Below are positions 43,711 through 53,437 of a stretch of 64,000 nt of DNA, piece by piece. A program made the translations under genes and the position numbers. Numbering within the stretch: position 1 is the stretch's first letter; every line of letters starts with the position of its first letter. Where the stretch lies: the NCBI RefSeq assembly GCF_017377745.1, contig NZ_JAFVMG010000003.1, positions 124,001-188,000 of the forward strand. Direction: 5' to 3'. Below the pieces are notes generated by a model that ran no database searches, was not told the origin of the DNA, and saw only the letters and a list, made by a program, of their open reading frames with translations. The DNA comes from Acetobacter suratthaniensis. Lineage in GTDB: Bacteria; Pseudomonadota; Alphaproteobacteria; Acetobacterales; Acetobacteraceae.

Positions 43711-45651
43711 ATGCCCGCTATCACCCTGCCTGACGGTTCTGTTCGTACTTTTGACGGGCCGGTTACGGGGACGACGGTGGCGGAAGCGATCGGCCCCGGA
43801 CTGGCCAAGGCGGCTCTGGCGATGGAGGTGGATGGCCGCCTGTGTGACATCCGTGAGGATATCCGTAGCGATGCCGCCCTGCGCTTCATTACCCGCAAAG
43901 ACCCCGAAGCCCTTGAACTGATCCGCCACGATGCGGCCCATGTGCTGGCCGAGGCCGTGCAGGCTCTGTTTCCCGGCACACAGGTGACCATTGGGCCGTC
44001 GATTGAAAACGGCTTCTATTACGATTTCTACCGGGCCGAGCCGTTCACCCCGGATGATTTCGCCGCCATTGAAAAGCGCATGCGCGAAATCGTGGAAAAG
44101 GCCGAGCCTTTTGTGCGTGAGGTCTGGAAGCGCGATGACGCCATCGCTTTTTTTGAAGAGCGGGGCGAAAGCTTCAAGGCGCAGCTTATCCGCGACCTGC
44201 CCGAAAGCGAGGATATTTCCATCTACCGTCAGGGGGCGTGGCTGGATCTGTGTCGTGGGCCGCACCTGCGCACCACAAAGGATGTCGGCACCGCCTTCAA
44301 GCTGATGAAGGTGGCGGGCGCTTACTGGCGGGGTGATCATCGTAACCCCATGCTGACCCGCGTTTACGGCACGGCCTGGCGCGACCAGAAAGAACTCGAC
44401 GCCCACCTGCACCAGCTTGAAGAAGCCGAAAAACGCGACCACCGCCGCATCGGCCGCGAAATGGGCCTGTTCCATTTTCAGGAAGAGGCCGTGGGGCAGG
44501 TGTTCTGGCATGCCAAGGGCTGGCGCATTTACAGCGTGTTGCAGGACTACATGCGCCGCGTGCAGACCCGCCACGGCTATCAGGAAGTGCGCACCCCCCA
44601 GCTTGTTGATCGCGGCTTGTGGGAAGCCTCGGGCCATTGGGACAAGTACCGTCACCACATGTTCGTGGCGACCGTGGAGGACGAGGACAAGACCCTTGCC
44701 CTCAAGCCCATGAACTGCCCCTGCCACGTGCAGATTTTCCGTCACGGCCTGCGTTCTTACCGTGAACTGCCGCTGCGTATGGCGGAGTTTGGCGCCTGCC
44801 ACCGTTACGAGCCTTCGGGCGCGCTGCACGGGCTGATGCGCGTGCGTGGCTTTACGCAGGATGATGCCCATATCTTCTGCACAGAAAACCAGATTGCGGA
44901 TGAAACCGTGCGCTTCGTGCGGATGCTGCATGAGGTCTATACCGATCTGGGCTTTGAGCATGTGCGCGTGAAGTTTGCCGACCGCCCCGAGCAGCGCGCA
45001 GGCAGCGAAGCCGTGTGGGACAAAGCCGAAAGCGCTCTGAAAGAAGCCTGCACCGTTGCGGGTGTGGACTATGAGCACAACCCCGGTGAAGGCGCGTTTT
45101 ACGGGCCCAAGCTCGAATTCGTGCTGCGTGACGCCATTGGCCGTGACTGGCAGTGCGGCACCCTGCAGGTCGACCTTGTGCTGCCTGAGCGGCTGGATGC
45201 CAGCTACGTTGGTGAGGATTCGGCCCGCCACCGTCCGGTTATGCTGCACCGGGCGATTCTGGGGTCGTTCGAGCGGTTCCTCGGGATTCTGATCGAGCAG
45301 CATGCCGGACGCTTCCCGCTGTGGCTGGCGCCGGTTCAGGTGGTTGTGGCTTCCATCGTAAGTGATGCCGCTCCGTATGCCGAAGCCGTGGCGCAATCTC
45401 TGCGTGATGCGGGGCTTGTGGCGGAAGCGGATGTCCGTAACGACAAGATCAACGCCAAGGTGCGCGAGCACAGTCTGGCCCGCGTGCCAGTGATGCTGGT
45501 TGTCGGCCGCCGCGAGGCGGAGGAAGGCACCGTAGCCATGCGTCGTCTTGGTTCGCAGGCACAGGAGAACCTTACGCAGGCTGAAGCGTTGCAGCTTCTG
45601 GTAGCGGAAGCCACCCCGCCGGATATGCGGGCCGTCCGCACCGCCGAGTAA
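43711..45651 (+). CDS. thrS: Threonyl-tRNA synthetase
   Basis: ThrS charges tRNA-Thr and edits mis-acylated Ser-tRNA-Thr. The 646-residue protein has a TGS domain ([17 protein letters not shown]), an editing domain with [11 protein letters not shown] and CRGPHLRTT, and the class II core with zinc ligands in [10 protein letters not shown] (Cys), [10 protein letters not shown] (His) and [14 protein letters not shown] (His), then an anticodon-binding domain ([16 protein letters not shown]). Length is standard. infC follows after about 157 bases. Confidence 0.98.
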   Translation: MPAITLPDGSVRTFDGPVTGTTVAEAIGPGLAKAALAMEVDGRLCDIREDIRSDAALRFITRKDPEALELIRHDAAHVLAEAVQALFPGTQVTIGPSIENGFYYDFYRAEPFTPDDFAAIEKRMREIVEKAEPFVREVWKRDDAIAFFEERGESFKAQLIRDLPESEDISIYRQGAWLDLCRGPHLRTTKDVGTAFKLMKVAGAYWRGDHRNPMLTRVYGTAWRDQKELDAHLHQLEEAEKRDHRRIGREMGLFHFQEEAVGQVFWHAKGWRIYSVLQDYMRRVQTRHGYQEVRTPQLVDRGLWEASGHWDKYRHHMFVATVEDEDKTLALKPMNCPCHVQIFRHGLRSYRELPLRMAEFGACHRYEPSGALHGLMRVRGFTQDDAHIFCTENQIADETVRFVRMLHEVYTDLGFEHVRVKFADRPEQRAGSEAVWDKAESALKEACTVAGVDYEHNPGEGAFYGPKLEFVLRDAIGRDWQCGTLQVDLVLPERLDASYVGEDSARHRPVMLHRAILGSFERFLGILIEQHAGRFPLWLAPVQVVVASIVSDAAPYAEAVAQSLRDAGLVAEADVRNDKINAKVREHSLARVPVMLVVGRREAEEGTVAMRRLGSQAQENLTQAEALQLLVAEATPPDMRAVRTAE

Positions 45652-45754
45652 GAACAGGAAAAAAAGACTGTCGTTGCGGCAGGGCTGCAATGACAGGTTT
45701 TTGTCATGGGCGACTTGATAAAAAATCGGGAACGCACATAATACCGCCGCGAAA

Positions 45755-45772
45755 AAGCCCCCTCGGGGGTTT
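45755..45772 (+). terminator. Short GC hairpin in the infC leader
   Basis: CCCC-CTCG-GGGG extended by AAG/TTT pairs forms a 7-bp stem 37 bases before the infC start. It could end thrS transcription or act as a leader attenuator. Confidence 0.4.
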
Positions 45773-45808
45773 GAGCCTATATGTTGTAATGAAGAACAGG
45801 AGCCGACC

Positions 45809-46345
45809 ATAGCCAGATCCCCATTTCCCGCGCCCCCGAGCCGCGAAGGGCCGCGAGTGAACGAAGAGATTCGCGTTCCGCAGGTGCGTCTCATTGATGA
45901 AAACGGCGAGATGATCGGCGTCATGACCATCCGCGATGCTCTGGCGCGTGCCTATGGTGTCGGGCTTGATCTGCTGGAAATCAGCCCCAATGCTGAGCCG
46001 CCGGTTGCGAAAATTCTTGATTACGGCAAGTTCAAATACGAACAGCAGAAAAAGCGCAACGAAGCCAAGAAGAAGCAGAAGGTCATTGAAATCAAGGAAG
46101 TCAAGGTTCGTCCGAATATCGACGAAAACGACTACCAGGTTAAGATGCGCGCTATCAAAAGCTTCATTGGCGATGGCGACAAGGTGAAGGTTACGCTGCG
46201 TTTCCGTGGTCGTGAAATGGCTCACCAGGAACTGGGGATCAAGGTTCTGGAGAGGATTCGCACTGAAACCGATGAACTCACCAAAGTTGAGCAGATGCCG
46301 CGCCTTGAAAACCGGCAGATGATCATGGTGCTGGCACCCCGCTAA
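45809..46345 (+). CDS. infC: Translation initiation factor IF-3, apparent ATA start
   Basis: IF-3 checks start-codon pairing and keeps 30S subunits free. The conserved part ([60 protein letters not shown]) is unmistakable. No ATG precedes it. The best initiation signal is ATA at 45809, six bases after CAGGAG, giving 178 residues; a GTG at 45857 preceded by AAGGG would give 162. Enteric infC starts with AUU and uses this rare codon for autoregulation by IF-3, which supports the ATA choice. rpmI and rplT, the usual next genes, do not follow. Confidence 0.95.
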   Translation: MARSPFPAPPSREGPRVNEEIRVPQVRLIDENGEMIGVMTIRDALARAYGVGLDLLEISPNAEPPVAKILDYGKFKYEQQKKRNEAKKKQKVIEIKEVKVRPNIDENDYQVKMRAIKSFIGDGDKVKVTLRFRGREMAHQELGIKVLERIRTETDELTKVEQMPRLENRQMIMVLAPR

Positions 46346-46368
46346 GGGCGCTGCTCCGTTCTGTTTGC

Positions 46369-46406
46369 AAAACCCGCTTCCGGCTTTAGGGCTGGAAGCG
46401 GGTTTT
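46369..46406. terminator. Bidirectional terminator between infC and the SIMPL gene
   Basis: A perfect 13-bp stem (AAAACCCGCTTCC at 46369-46381 with 46394-46406) has A and T runs at its ends that act as U-tracts on both strands. It separates two convergent genes. Confidence 0.92.
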
Positions 46407-46412
46407 GTACTT

Positions 46413-47180
46413 TCAGGGGGCCAGAAGCACGGTGGCCGAGGCGGAGGCTCGTATGGTCTGGGTTTCGCCCGTACTGGAAGCTACGGGGGCTTCTGCCCCA
46501 TCGCCACTGCTCATGCGTGCGGCCATGAGCATGACAGGCATGGGGTGTGGCAGCGACTGGGCGGAGACTTCAACCCGCTCGAAATGCGAGACTCGCTGGC
46601 CCAGCGCTTCGGCTAATGTCTGGGCCTGCTTTTGCAGGTCTTTGACCGCTTCCGTTTCGGCCTGCAGGCTCAGGGCCGCGCGCCGTTCTTCGGAAACAGA
46701 CCACTCAAGCTGCTCCAGAATCAGGCCCTGTGCCTGAAGCTGGCCCACGAGTGGTAGCAGCGCCTTGCTGTCATGTGCCTTGAGTGTCACGGTCTGCTGG
46801 GCCAGCCAGAGCGATGAGTTGCTTTTTTCCTGATGCTGTTCGGACACCGTGTAATCCAGAGCCGCCGGGCTGACGCCTTCCACCTTGCTGGCCTGCGTCA
46901 TGGCGGCGCCAACGCGGTTATTGACAGCCTGCTGCGCACTGGCGGGGTTTTTGTCGCGGGCTTCGATCCGAAATGTGGCGGTCAGTTCATCCGGGGTGGT
47001 TTGTACACGCCCTTCGGCCCGGAGGGTTAGTTTGGTCTGGGCTGTGGCCTGCGGGGTTGTTTCAGCCTTTGCCTGTGGCGCTGCCAGCAGCAGGGGGGCT
47101 GCGCACAGCACGGGCAGTGCCGTGGCGGTGGCCTTTAGTGCGGGTTTGTGTAAACCGGTCGGGCGGACGAATACGGGCAT
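46413..47180 (-). CDS. SIMPL-domain (DUF541) periplasmic protein
   Basis: The 255-residue exported protein has a signal peptide ending PQAKA and the SIMPL fold: LTLRAEGRVQTTPDELTATFRIEARDKNPASAQQAVNNRV near the start and a second half with VEVSAQS and SASATVLLAP at the C-terminus. Family members (such as E. coli YggE) are implicated in oxidative-stress tolerance, but the biochemical role is unclear. The start at 47180 has GGGAG eight bases upstream; the longer open frame adds an unconserved N-terminus. Confidence 0.88.
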   Translation of the reverse strand: MPVFVRPTGLHKPALKATATALPVLCAAPLLLAAPQAKAETTPQATAQTKLTLRAEGRVQTTPDELTATFRIEARDKNPASAQQAVNNRVGAAMTQASKVEGVSPAALDYTVSEQHQEKSNSSLWLAQQTVTLKAHDSKALLPLVGQLQAQGLILEQLEWSVSEERRAALSLQAETEAVKDLQKQAQTLAEALGQRVSHFERVEVSAQSLPHPMPVMLMAARMSSGDGAEAPVASSTGETQTIRASASATVLLAP

Positions 47181-47257
47181 CAAGCCACTCCCTACGCCAT
47201 ATCTACTGGCGTTCTGTTGCGTATCGTCTCTCATAACGCCTGCACATGAAGGCAGGT

Positions 47258-47956
47258 TCATGGCAGAGGCGGAGTACTTTCGCGTGCGAGCATGTAGCCA
47301 GCGTTGCGTACGGTTTGCAGCATGGGGTGTTCGAACGGTTTGTCTATTTTTTGCCGTAGTCTGGAAATATGAACATCTATGACATTGGTCTGGGGGTCGA
47401 AATGGTAGTCCCACACACCTTCAAGCAGCATGGAGCGGGTTACCACCTCTCCGGCATGGCGCATGAGAAACTCCAGCAGGCGGAATTCGCGGGGCTGGAG
47501 GTCAATCTTCTGTCCCGCGCGGTGCACCGTGCGCGAAAGCAGGTCTATCGCCAGATCCCCAACATCAAGATGGGTGGCGGGTTGTACTGTGGTACGGTGG
47601 CGCCGTGTCAGGGCTTCCAGCCGGGCGAGAAGCTCGGCAAAGGAAAATGGCTTGGTCATGTAGTCATCCGCGCCCGCTTTCAGCCCTGTCACCTTGTCTT
47701 CAACATCGGACAGGGCAGACAGCAGCAGAACGGGCGTGGTGTTGCCCATTTTGCGTAGCGTGGTGAGAATATGCAGGCCATCCAGGGTATCGGGCAAAAT
47801 CCGATCCAGAACGATGACATCAAAGGTGGCGCTGCCCGCGTGGAGTAGCGCCTGCCTGCCGTCTTCGGCTTGTTCAACCAGATGACCTGTCTCAGTCAGG
47901 CTTTTGGTGATAAACCCGCAGACTGTCTGGTCATCCTCGACAAGCAGAACACGCAT
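47258..47956 (-). CDS. OmpR-family response regulator, orphan
   Basis: The 232-residue protein pairs a receiver domain (acidic E7/D8/D9 in MRVLLVEDDQ, phospho-acceptor D51 in VIVLDRILP, conserved Lys in YMTKPFSF) with a winged-helix DNA-binding domain (LQPREFRLLEFLMRHAGEVVTRSMLLEGVW and NVIDVHISRLRQKID). No histidine kinase is adjacent, so its partner must be elsewhere. The ATG at 47956 follows GAGGAG. The SIMPL gene lies 77 bases downstream on the same strand and might be co-transcribed. Confidence 0.95.
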   Translation of the reverse strand: MRVLLVEDDQTVCGFITKSLTETGHLVEQAEDGRQALLHAGSATFDVIVLDRILPDTLDGLHILTTLRKMGNTTPVLLLSALSDVEDKVTGLKAGADDYMTKPFSFAELLARLEALTRRHRTTVQPATHLDVGDLAIDLLSRTVHRAGQKIDLQPREFRLLEFLMRHAGEVVTRSMLLEGVWDYHFDPQTNVIDVHISRLRQKIDKPFEHPMLQTVRNAGYMLARESTPPLP

Positions 47957-48030
47957 GGACACTCCTCGGTGTTTCGCATGAGAAACCGAAGAACGGTACA
48001 GTATTAACCCCCTCTTGTCACCTCTGTAGG

Positions 48031-49206
48031 TTACAGGCGGTCCTTTTCAGAAAGGGCAGGGGTTACCCCATCCAGAATGGAGAGCAGCACGGCGGTCAGG
48101 GGGGAGGCCAGAATCAGGCCAGGAAAGCCCAGAATCGCGCCAAACAGTGTTTGTGAAAGCACGGTCAGCGCCGGGGGCATCTGTACAGCGTGGCGCTGGA
48201 TAACAGGGGCCAGCACGTTGCCTTCCAGAAACTGGATAGTGGCGTAAAGGGCTGCAACCATCACGGTTTCACGGGTGCCGAGCGAAAGGGCCAGCAGCAG
48301 GGCAGGGACCGCCCCCATGATCGCGCCGATATAGGGGATGAAGTTACACAGCCCGGCCAGCACGCCCAACGCAAGCGCCAGTGGCACACCGATAAACCAC
48401 AGGCCCAGTGCTGAAAGTGTGCCAACCACGAGCATATCGAGCGACTGCCCGGCCACCCATGCCCACAGCGTGCGCCCTGCACGGAGCATCAGCCCACGCA
48501 TGTGCTGGCGGCGGGGTGGGGGTACCAGCCGCAGCAGGCCATTGGCGTACGTGGTGGGTGACATGGCGAAATACAGCCCTGCGATCAGCACCACCAGAAT
48601 GGTGCCTAGCGCACCAAAGGCGGAGCCGAGCATGCCTGTCATGGAACCGGCCAGACGCGACCCCAGAGAGGCCAGACTGCTTTCTCCGCTCCCCTGCGGG
48701 TTACCAAGGGAGGAGGGCAGATATTTGATAATAAGCTGGCCTGTGGGGCTGTTTTGCAGGGTCTGGCGCAGAGCGGTTTCCTGTTGGCGTAGGGCTTCCT
48801 GCAGGCGCATGGCCTCGTTGGCAATGGAGGGGCCACTATTCCACGCCAGCATCATGACAGTGCTGATGACCGCCACCACAACCACCGCCAGCGCCCATGG
48901 GTAGGACAGGCGCAGGTGCCGCACCAGCAGGGCTGACAGGCCATGCAGCACCACTGCGCAGAGCACGGAGGCAAAGATGACCATCATCACATCGCCCAGC
49001 AGCCAGATCAGCATCCCTGCGGCGACCGCGCTCAGGCTCACACGCAGCATACGCAGCGCATCCACCTGTTTGGCTGTGGGTGCGGTGCCCGGCGCTACGG
49101 GCGCAGCCGCTTTGTCCGGGTCATGATGGTGTGCCTCATCCGCTACGGTTGCATGAGACGGAGAGGCAACATCCTCTGACGGTCTGGAAGGGTGTTCTGA
49201 AGACAT
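48031..49206 (-). CDS. AI-2E family permease (PF01594-type)
   Basis: The 391-residue inner-membrane protein has a hydrophilic, His-rich N-terminus (DEAHHHDPDK), then two hydrophobic helices, a soluble helical stretch (EAMRLQEALRQQETALRQTL) and about six more helices with the family segments GLCNFIPYIGAIMGAVPALLLAL and EGNVLAPVIQRHAVQMPPALTVLS. The family was named for autoinducer-2 export by TqsA, but most members have unknown substrates and some are ion antiporters. The start at 49206 was chosen because the conserved part begins soon after; the frame remains open upstream. Confidence 0.9.
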   Translation of the reverse strand: MSSEHPSRPSEDVASPSHATVADEAHHHDPDKAAAPVAPGTAPTAKQVDALRMLRVSLSAVAAGMLIWLLGDVMMVIFASVLCAVVLHGLSALLVRHLRLSYPWALAVVVVAVISTVMMLAWNSGPSIANEAMRLQEALRQQETALRQTLQNSPTGQLIIKYLPSSLGNPQGSGESSLASLGSRLAGSMTGMLGSAFGALGTILVVLIAGLYFAMSPTTYANGLLRLVPPPRRQHMRGLMLRAGRTLWAWVAGQSLDMLVVGTLSALGLWFIGVPLALALGVLAGLCNFIPYIGAIMGAVPALLLALSLGTRETVMVAALYATIQFLEGNVLAPVIQRHAVQMPPALTVLSQTLFGAILGFPGLILASPLTAVLLSILDGVTPALSEKDRL

Positions 49207-49357
49207 GCAAAAAGCTCTTTCGGAAAGGCGCGGGTCTGTGTAACGGCTGTCTGATACGGTTTGTGGTAGCGCCATATCGTAATTTTTTCTCCAAATTCTT
49301 GTTGCCGCGTATCCGCAGTCGAGAAAAAATCTTGTGAAACGGGAGTAAACACCAGGA

Positions 49358-50560
49358 ATGTCCGGTGTAAAAGAAGGAAGCCTCGCGGCGGCCTCCAAGG
49401 CTATTTTTGCCCTTGCGGTGGGCACTTTCGCAATCGGTACGGGTGAGTTCGCAGCCATGGGGCTGCTGCCCGAAATGGCGCAGGGTGTGCAGGCCACGAT
49501 TCCCAGAACGGGCGAGGCCATTTCAGCCTACGCGCTGGGTGTGGTTGTGGGCGCGCCCCTGATTGCGGTTTTTGGCGCGACATTTTCGCGTCGTACGTTG
49601 CTGGCCGTGCTTATGGGCTGGTTTGCGGTTACGAACTGTCTGGGCACGCTGGCCGCCACGCTGGGCATGCTTGATCTGGCGCGGTTTGTTACCGGTCTGC
49701 CGCATGGCGCGTTCATGGGGGTGGCGGCTCTCGTGGCGGCCGGGTTGGTGGACAGGGGCTACCGTGGCCGCGCCGTTGGGCGTGTTTTTTCCGGCCTGAC
49801 CATTGCCAATGTGGTGGGCGCTCCCTTTGCGACCTATGCGGGATCGTATTTCGGATGGCGCCTGTCTTATGTACTGATCGGGCTTGTGGGGGCGGTCTGC
49901 TGCCTGATGGTTATGGCATGGCTCCCGTATGACCCGCCGAACAAGGCGCGCTCCGCCCTGTCCGAGCTACAGGCGTTTACCCGCAAACAGGTATGGTATG
50001 TCATGGGTACCGTGGCGGTTGGCTGCGGCGGCATGTTCTGTGTGTACACCTATTTTTCGGTCACGTTGCAGGATGTAACGGGTGTTCCGGTATGGGGTGT
50101 GCCGCTGTTTCAGGCTGTGTGGGGTGTTGGCATGTGTACCGGCGCATGGGCTGGTGGCCATCTGATGGATAAAAGCCTGAAATGGACAGCCATTGGCGCG
50201 TTTGTGTGGAATGCACTGGCGCTGGGGCTGTTTTCGCTCGTGGCCACCAATATGTGGCTGACGGCTCTGGCCGTATTCATGCTGGGCGGTGGTATTGCGG
50301 TTGGCCCGGCCATGCAGGTGCGCCTGATGGATGTGGCAGCCGATGCCCAGACCCTTGCCGCCTCCATGAACCACGCGGCCTTTAATCTGGCTAATGCGCT
50401 GGGGGCATGGCTTGGTGGGCTGGTGCTGACAGCGGGCTTTGGCGCAGCGGCAACCGGCTGGGCTGGTATGGTGCTGTCGGTTATCGGGCTGGTGCTGTTC
50501 GTGCTGTCTTTGGCGGCAGAGCGGCGGGATAATAACCGGGCTGCCGCACTGGCGGGCTAA
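49358..50560 (+). CDS. MFS efflux transporter (DHA1/AraJ-like)
   Basis: The 400-residue protein has about twelve hydrophobic segments. The first contains FAIGTGEFAAMGLLPEMA, a phrase typical of the DHA1 sugar/drug efflux group (AraJ, YdhP, SotB). The loop RFVTGLPHGAFMGVAALVAA and the GRVFSGLTIANVVGAPFATYAGSYFGWR motif-C segment follow. Members export drugs or sugars; the substrate is unknown. The ATG follows an AGGA. It is divergent from the permease gene by 151 bases. Confidence 0.9.
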   Translation: MSGVKEGSLAAASKAIFALAVGTFAIGTGEFAAMGLLPEMAQGVQATIPRTGEAISAYALGVVVGAPLIAVFGATFSRRTLLAVLMGWFAVTNCLGTLAATLGMLDLARFVTGLPHGAFMGVAALVAAGLVDRGYRGRAVGRVFSGLTIANVVGAPFATYAGSYFGWRLSYVLIGLVGAVCCLMVMAWLPYDPPNKARSALSELQAFTRKQVWYVMGTVAVGCGGMFCVYTYFSVTLQDVTGVPVWGVPLFQAVWGVGMCTGAWAGGHLMDKSLKWTAIGAFVWNALALGLFSLVATNMWLTALAVFMLGGGIAVGPAMQVRLMDVAADAQTLAASMNHAAFNLANALGAWLGGLVLTAGFGAAATGWAGMVLSVIGLVLFVLSLAAERRDNNRAAALAG

Positions 50561-50671
50561 ACCGGTTATGCTGGCTCTGTCATTGCCTTGCGGGGTGGGG
50601 CAGAGCTTACCGGCCCGGTTTATGGGGCAGGTGAAGGCAGGCTCCGCCCCATTGGGGGCCTGGCTATAGGC

Positions 50672-52588
50672 TCAGCCCTCCGGTGTGTTGGCGGCTTCTT
50701 CCATTTCGGTTTGTGCGCTCAGCCAGCGCTCCTCGGTTTCGTCCTGCTCGCGTTGCAGGGCGGCAAGGCGGGTATTGAGTTTTGTGACCTCTGCGGCCTT
50801 GCCTTCGGCATACAGGCCGGGGTCGGCCAGAGCGCTTTCGAGTTTGGCGCGCTCATCTTCCAGCTTGGCCAGTTTTGTTTCCGCATCCTTGATGATCTTG
50901 CGCAGTGGTGCCTGTGCCTTGCGGGCTTCGGCGCGTTCACGCCGGTCATCTTTGCGGTTGGTCTGCGTGGCTGCGCTGTCCGTATCGGTGCGCTGGGTCG
51001 CGCGGCCTTTGTTGGCGGCGCGGGCACGCTCGGCCAGCCATGTGCGGTATTCCGCCATGTCGCCATCAAAAGGCGTGACCTTGCCATCCGCCACCAGCCA
51101 CAGCCGATCCGCCACCAGTTCGACCAGATGCGGGTCATGGCTGATGAGCACCACAGCCCCTTCAAAAGCTGACAGGGCGCGAATCAGCGCATCACGCGCA
51201 TCGAGGTCGAGATGGTTGGTCGGTTCGTCCAGCAGCAGAAGCTGAGGGGCGTCGCGCGTGGCAAGGGCCAGCAGCAGGCGGGCTTTTTCGCCGCCTGAGA
51301 GGTCACGCACGGGGGTTTCCGCCCTGTCGACATCCAGACCGAAGCGGGCAAGCTGGGCGCGTACGGCGGGCGGTGTGGCCTTGGGTAGTGCGCGGCTCAT
51401 ATGGTCTACGGGGTTTTCATCCAGCCGCAGTTCCTCGGCCTGATGCTGGGCAAAATAGCCAACTTTCAGCCGGGGGTTACGCTCCACCGTGCCGCTGATC
51501 GGTTCCAGCCTGCCTGCCAGCAGTTTGACCAGTGTGGACTTGCCGTTACCGTTCGCCCCCAGCAGGGCGATGCGGTCTTCCATATCCAGCCGCAGCGACA
51601 GGCCTGACAGAATGGGGCGCCCTTCATACCCCACGCTGGCGCGGCTCATATTGATGATAGGTGGGGGCAGACCTTCGGGTTCGGGAAAGGCGAAGCGTGT
51701 GGGGGTGTCTTCCACCACGCTTTCGATCACGGGCAGTTTTTCTAGAGCCTTAAGCCGGGCCTGCGCCTGCCGGGCCTTGGTGGCCTTGGCGCGGAAACGG
51801 TCTACAAAAGACTGCATATGCGCGCGCTGGGTGGCGATTTTTTCCGCCTGCCGGGCCTGCTGGAGTGCTTGCTCGGTACGGATTCGTACGAAGTTTTCGT
51901 AGCCGCCGGGGGTCAGGCTCAGCTTGCCCTTGTCCAGATGGGCAATGGCATCCACGCACGAATCGAGCAGGCCGCGATCATGGCTGACAATGAGAGCCGC
52001 CCCGGCGAATCGGCGTAGCCAGTCTTCCAGCCAGAGTGTTGCTTCAAGGTCGAGATGGTTGGTTGGTTCGTCGAGCAACAGCAGGTCAGGCTCAAGAAAC
52101 AGTGCCGTAGCCAGCGAGACGCGCATGCGCCACCCGCCCGAAAAGTCCGAAACGGGGCGGGCCTGCGCTTCGGTATCGAAACCAAGCCCCGCCAGCACTG
52201 ACGCCGCACGGGCGGGGGCGCTATCGGCCTGAATGGCGCGCAGCCGCTCATGGATTTCGGCAATGCGCTGCGGGTCGGTTGCGTGTTCAGCTTCGGCCAG
52301 CAGGGCTGTGCGCTCCTCATCCCCCGCCAGTACGGTTTGCAGGAGGGAGCCAAGGTCTGCCGGGGCTTCCTGCTTGACGCGGGCCATGCGCGCACGGGCA
52401 GAAAGGCGGATTTCGCCCCCATCGGGGGTGATATCTCCCGCTATGGCGGCCAGCAGGGTGGATTTTCCCGCGCCGTTGCGGCCGACAAGCCCAATTTTGC
52501 GTCCCGGTTCAACGGATAGACTGGCGTTATCCAGCAGCAGGCGGCCTGCCATGCGTAAGGATAGCTCGGAGATGACAAGAAGGCTCAA
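50672..52588 (-). CDS. ABC-F family ATPase (Uup/YheS-like)
   Basis: ABC-F proteins have two nucleotide domains and no membrane part; they act on ribosomes, or in DNA processing for Uup. The 638-residue protein has Walker A motifs GRNGAGKST and GANGNGKST, signatures FSGGWRMR and LSGGEKAR, and two Walker B segments [14 protein letters not shown] charged linker with [15 protein letters not shown] joins them, and a C-terminal coiled coil (~560-630) follows, as in YheS. The start is a TTG after GGGAA; no better in-frame start was seen. Confidence 0.95.
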   Translation of the reverse strand: MSLLVISELSLRMAGRLLLDNASLSVEPGRKIGLVGRNGAGKSTLLAAIAGDITPDGGEIRLSARARMARVKQEAPADLGSLLQTVLAGDEERTALLAEAEHATDPQRIAEIHERLRAIQADSAPARAASVLAGLGFDTEAQARPVSDFSGGWRMRVSLATALFLEPDLLLLDEPTNHLDLEATLWLEDWLRRFAGAALIVSHDRGLLDSCVDAIAHLDKGKLSLTPGGYENFVRIRTEQALQQARQAEKIATQRAHMQSFVDRFRAKATKARQAQARLKALEKLPVIESVVEDTPTRFAFPEPEGLPPPIINMSRASVGYEGRPILSGLSLRLDMEDRIALLGANGNGKSTLVKLLAGRLEPISGTVERNPRLKVGYFAQHQAEELRLDENPVDHMSRALPKATPPAVRAQLARFGLDVDRAETPVRDLSGGEKARLLLALATRDAPQLLLLDEPTNHLDLDARDALIRALSAFEGAVVLISHDPHLVELVADRLWLVADGKVTPFDGDMAEYRTWLAERARAANKGRATQRTDTDSAATQTNRKDDRRERAEARKAQAPLRKIIKDAETKLAKLEDERAKLESALADPGLYAEGKAAEVTKLNTRLAALQREQDETEERWLSAQTEMEEAANTPEG

Positions 52589-52722
52589 CGCGGTTCCCGT
52601 TATTTGATGGAATCGTACATTACATTCTGTGTGGTACCTACCAGCCTTGGCCGATATGCTCTAGATGGAGGCGTGAACGCCGCCCCCGGGCGGATAGAGA
52701 CAGCAAGACAGGAGTAAGGCCG

Positions 52723-53145
52723 ATGGCCAAGGAACGCACGCTTTCCATTATCAAGCCCGATGCAACCCGCCGCAACCTGACGGGCAAGATTAACGCCGTG
52801 TTTGAAGATGCGGGCCTGAGCATTGTTGCCCAGAAGCGCGTCCAGCTGACCCCCGCGCAGGCTGGTGCTTTCTATGCCGTGCATAAGGAACGCCCCTTCT
52901 ACAACGATCTGGTGTCCTTCATGATCTCCGGCCCGGTTGTGCTGCAGGTGCTTGAAGGCGAAAACGCCGTTGCCAAGAACCGCGATGTCATGGGCGCGAC
53001 CGACCCCAAGAAGGCCGAAGCCCACACCATTCGTGCGCAGTTTGCTGAAAGCATCGAAGCAAACTCCGTTCACGGTTCCGACAGCGCTGAAAACGCGGCT
53101 AACGAAATCCGCTTCTTCTTCGCGGAAACCGAAATCCTGCCGTAA
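52723..53145 (+). CDS. ndk: Nucleoside diphosphate kinase
   Basis: Ndk moves the gamma-phosphate between nucleoside triphosphates via a phospho-histidine. The 140-residue protein reads [18 protein letters not shown], has the phospho-acceptor H117 in NSVHGSDS, and ends [10 protein letters not shown], matching bacterial Ndk throughout. AGGAG and AAGG lie upstream of the ATG. A strong terminator follows. Confidence 0.99.
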   Translation: MAKERTLSIIKPDATRRNLTGKINAVFEDAGLSIVAQKRVQLTPAQAGAFYAVHKERPFYNDLVSFMISGPVVLQVLEGENAVAKNRDVMGATDPKKAEAHTIRAQFAESIEANSVHGSDSAENAANEIRFFFAETEILP

Positions 53146-53185
53146 GGTTCTCTCTGCCGGGTTTTTCCCGGCGGGACACCCTGCG

Positions 53186-53224
53186 AACGGGCGCTTTCCA
53201 GCCATGCTGGAGGCGCCCGTTTTG
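53186..53224 (+). terminator. Terminator after ndk
   Basis: AACGGGCGC (53186-53194) pairs with GCGCCCGTT (53213-53221), with an inner CCAGC/GCTGG stem and a short T-run. Confidence 0.88.
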
Positions 53225-53437
53225 CGTTTATGGGGCTGCCCACGCTGTGGAGCCTGCCTAGATCATGCTCTGGTGCATGGCTGGTAAAATCAGGCCGCAC
53301 ACGCATGGGTGATGCCTGTCTGGCAGGCACGACAAGCGGCGCAGATCGTTTCTATACTACCGAACGGAAAAAACTTTGGCCTGACACCGGGCAGCCGTTG
53401 ACTGCGCGCCACTGTCAGACCGGCAGAGAGGGGTGTC

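Noticed and set aside
43672-45930. A 752-codon open frame antisense to thrS
   Set aside because: thrS is unmistakable on the plus strand; the antisense frame is a by-product of high GC and lacks any family pattern or ribosome site.
53313-53329. Small inverted repeat TGCCTG/CAGGCA ahead of hpnR
   Set aside because: Only 6 bp, no T-run and no conserved spacing to a promoter; such pairs are common in GC-rich DNA.
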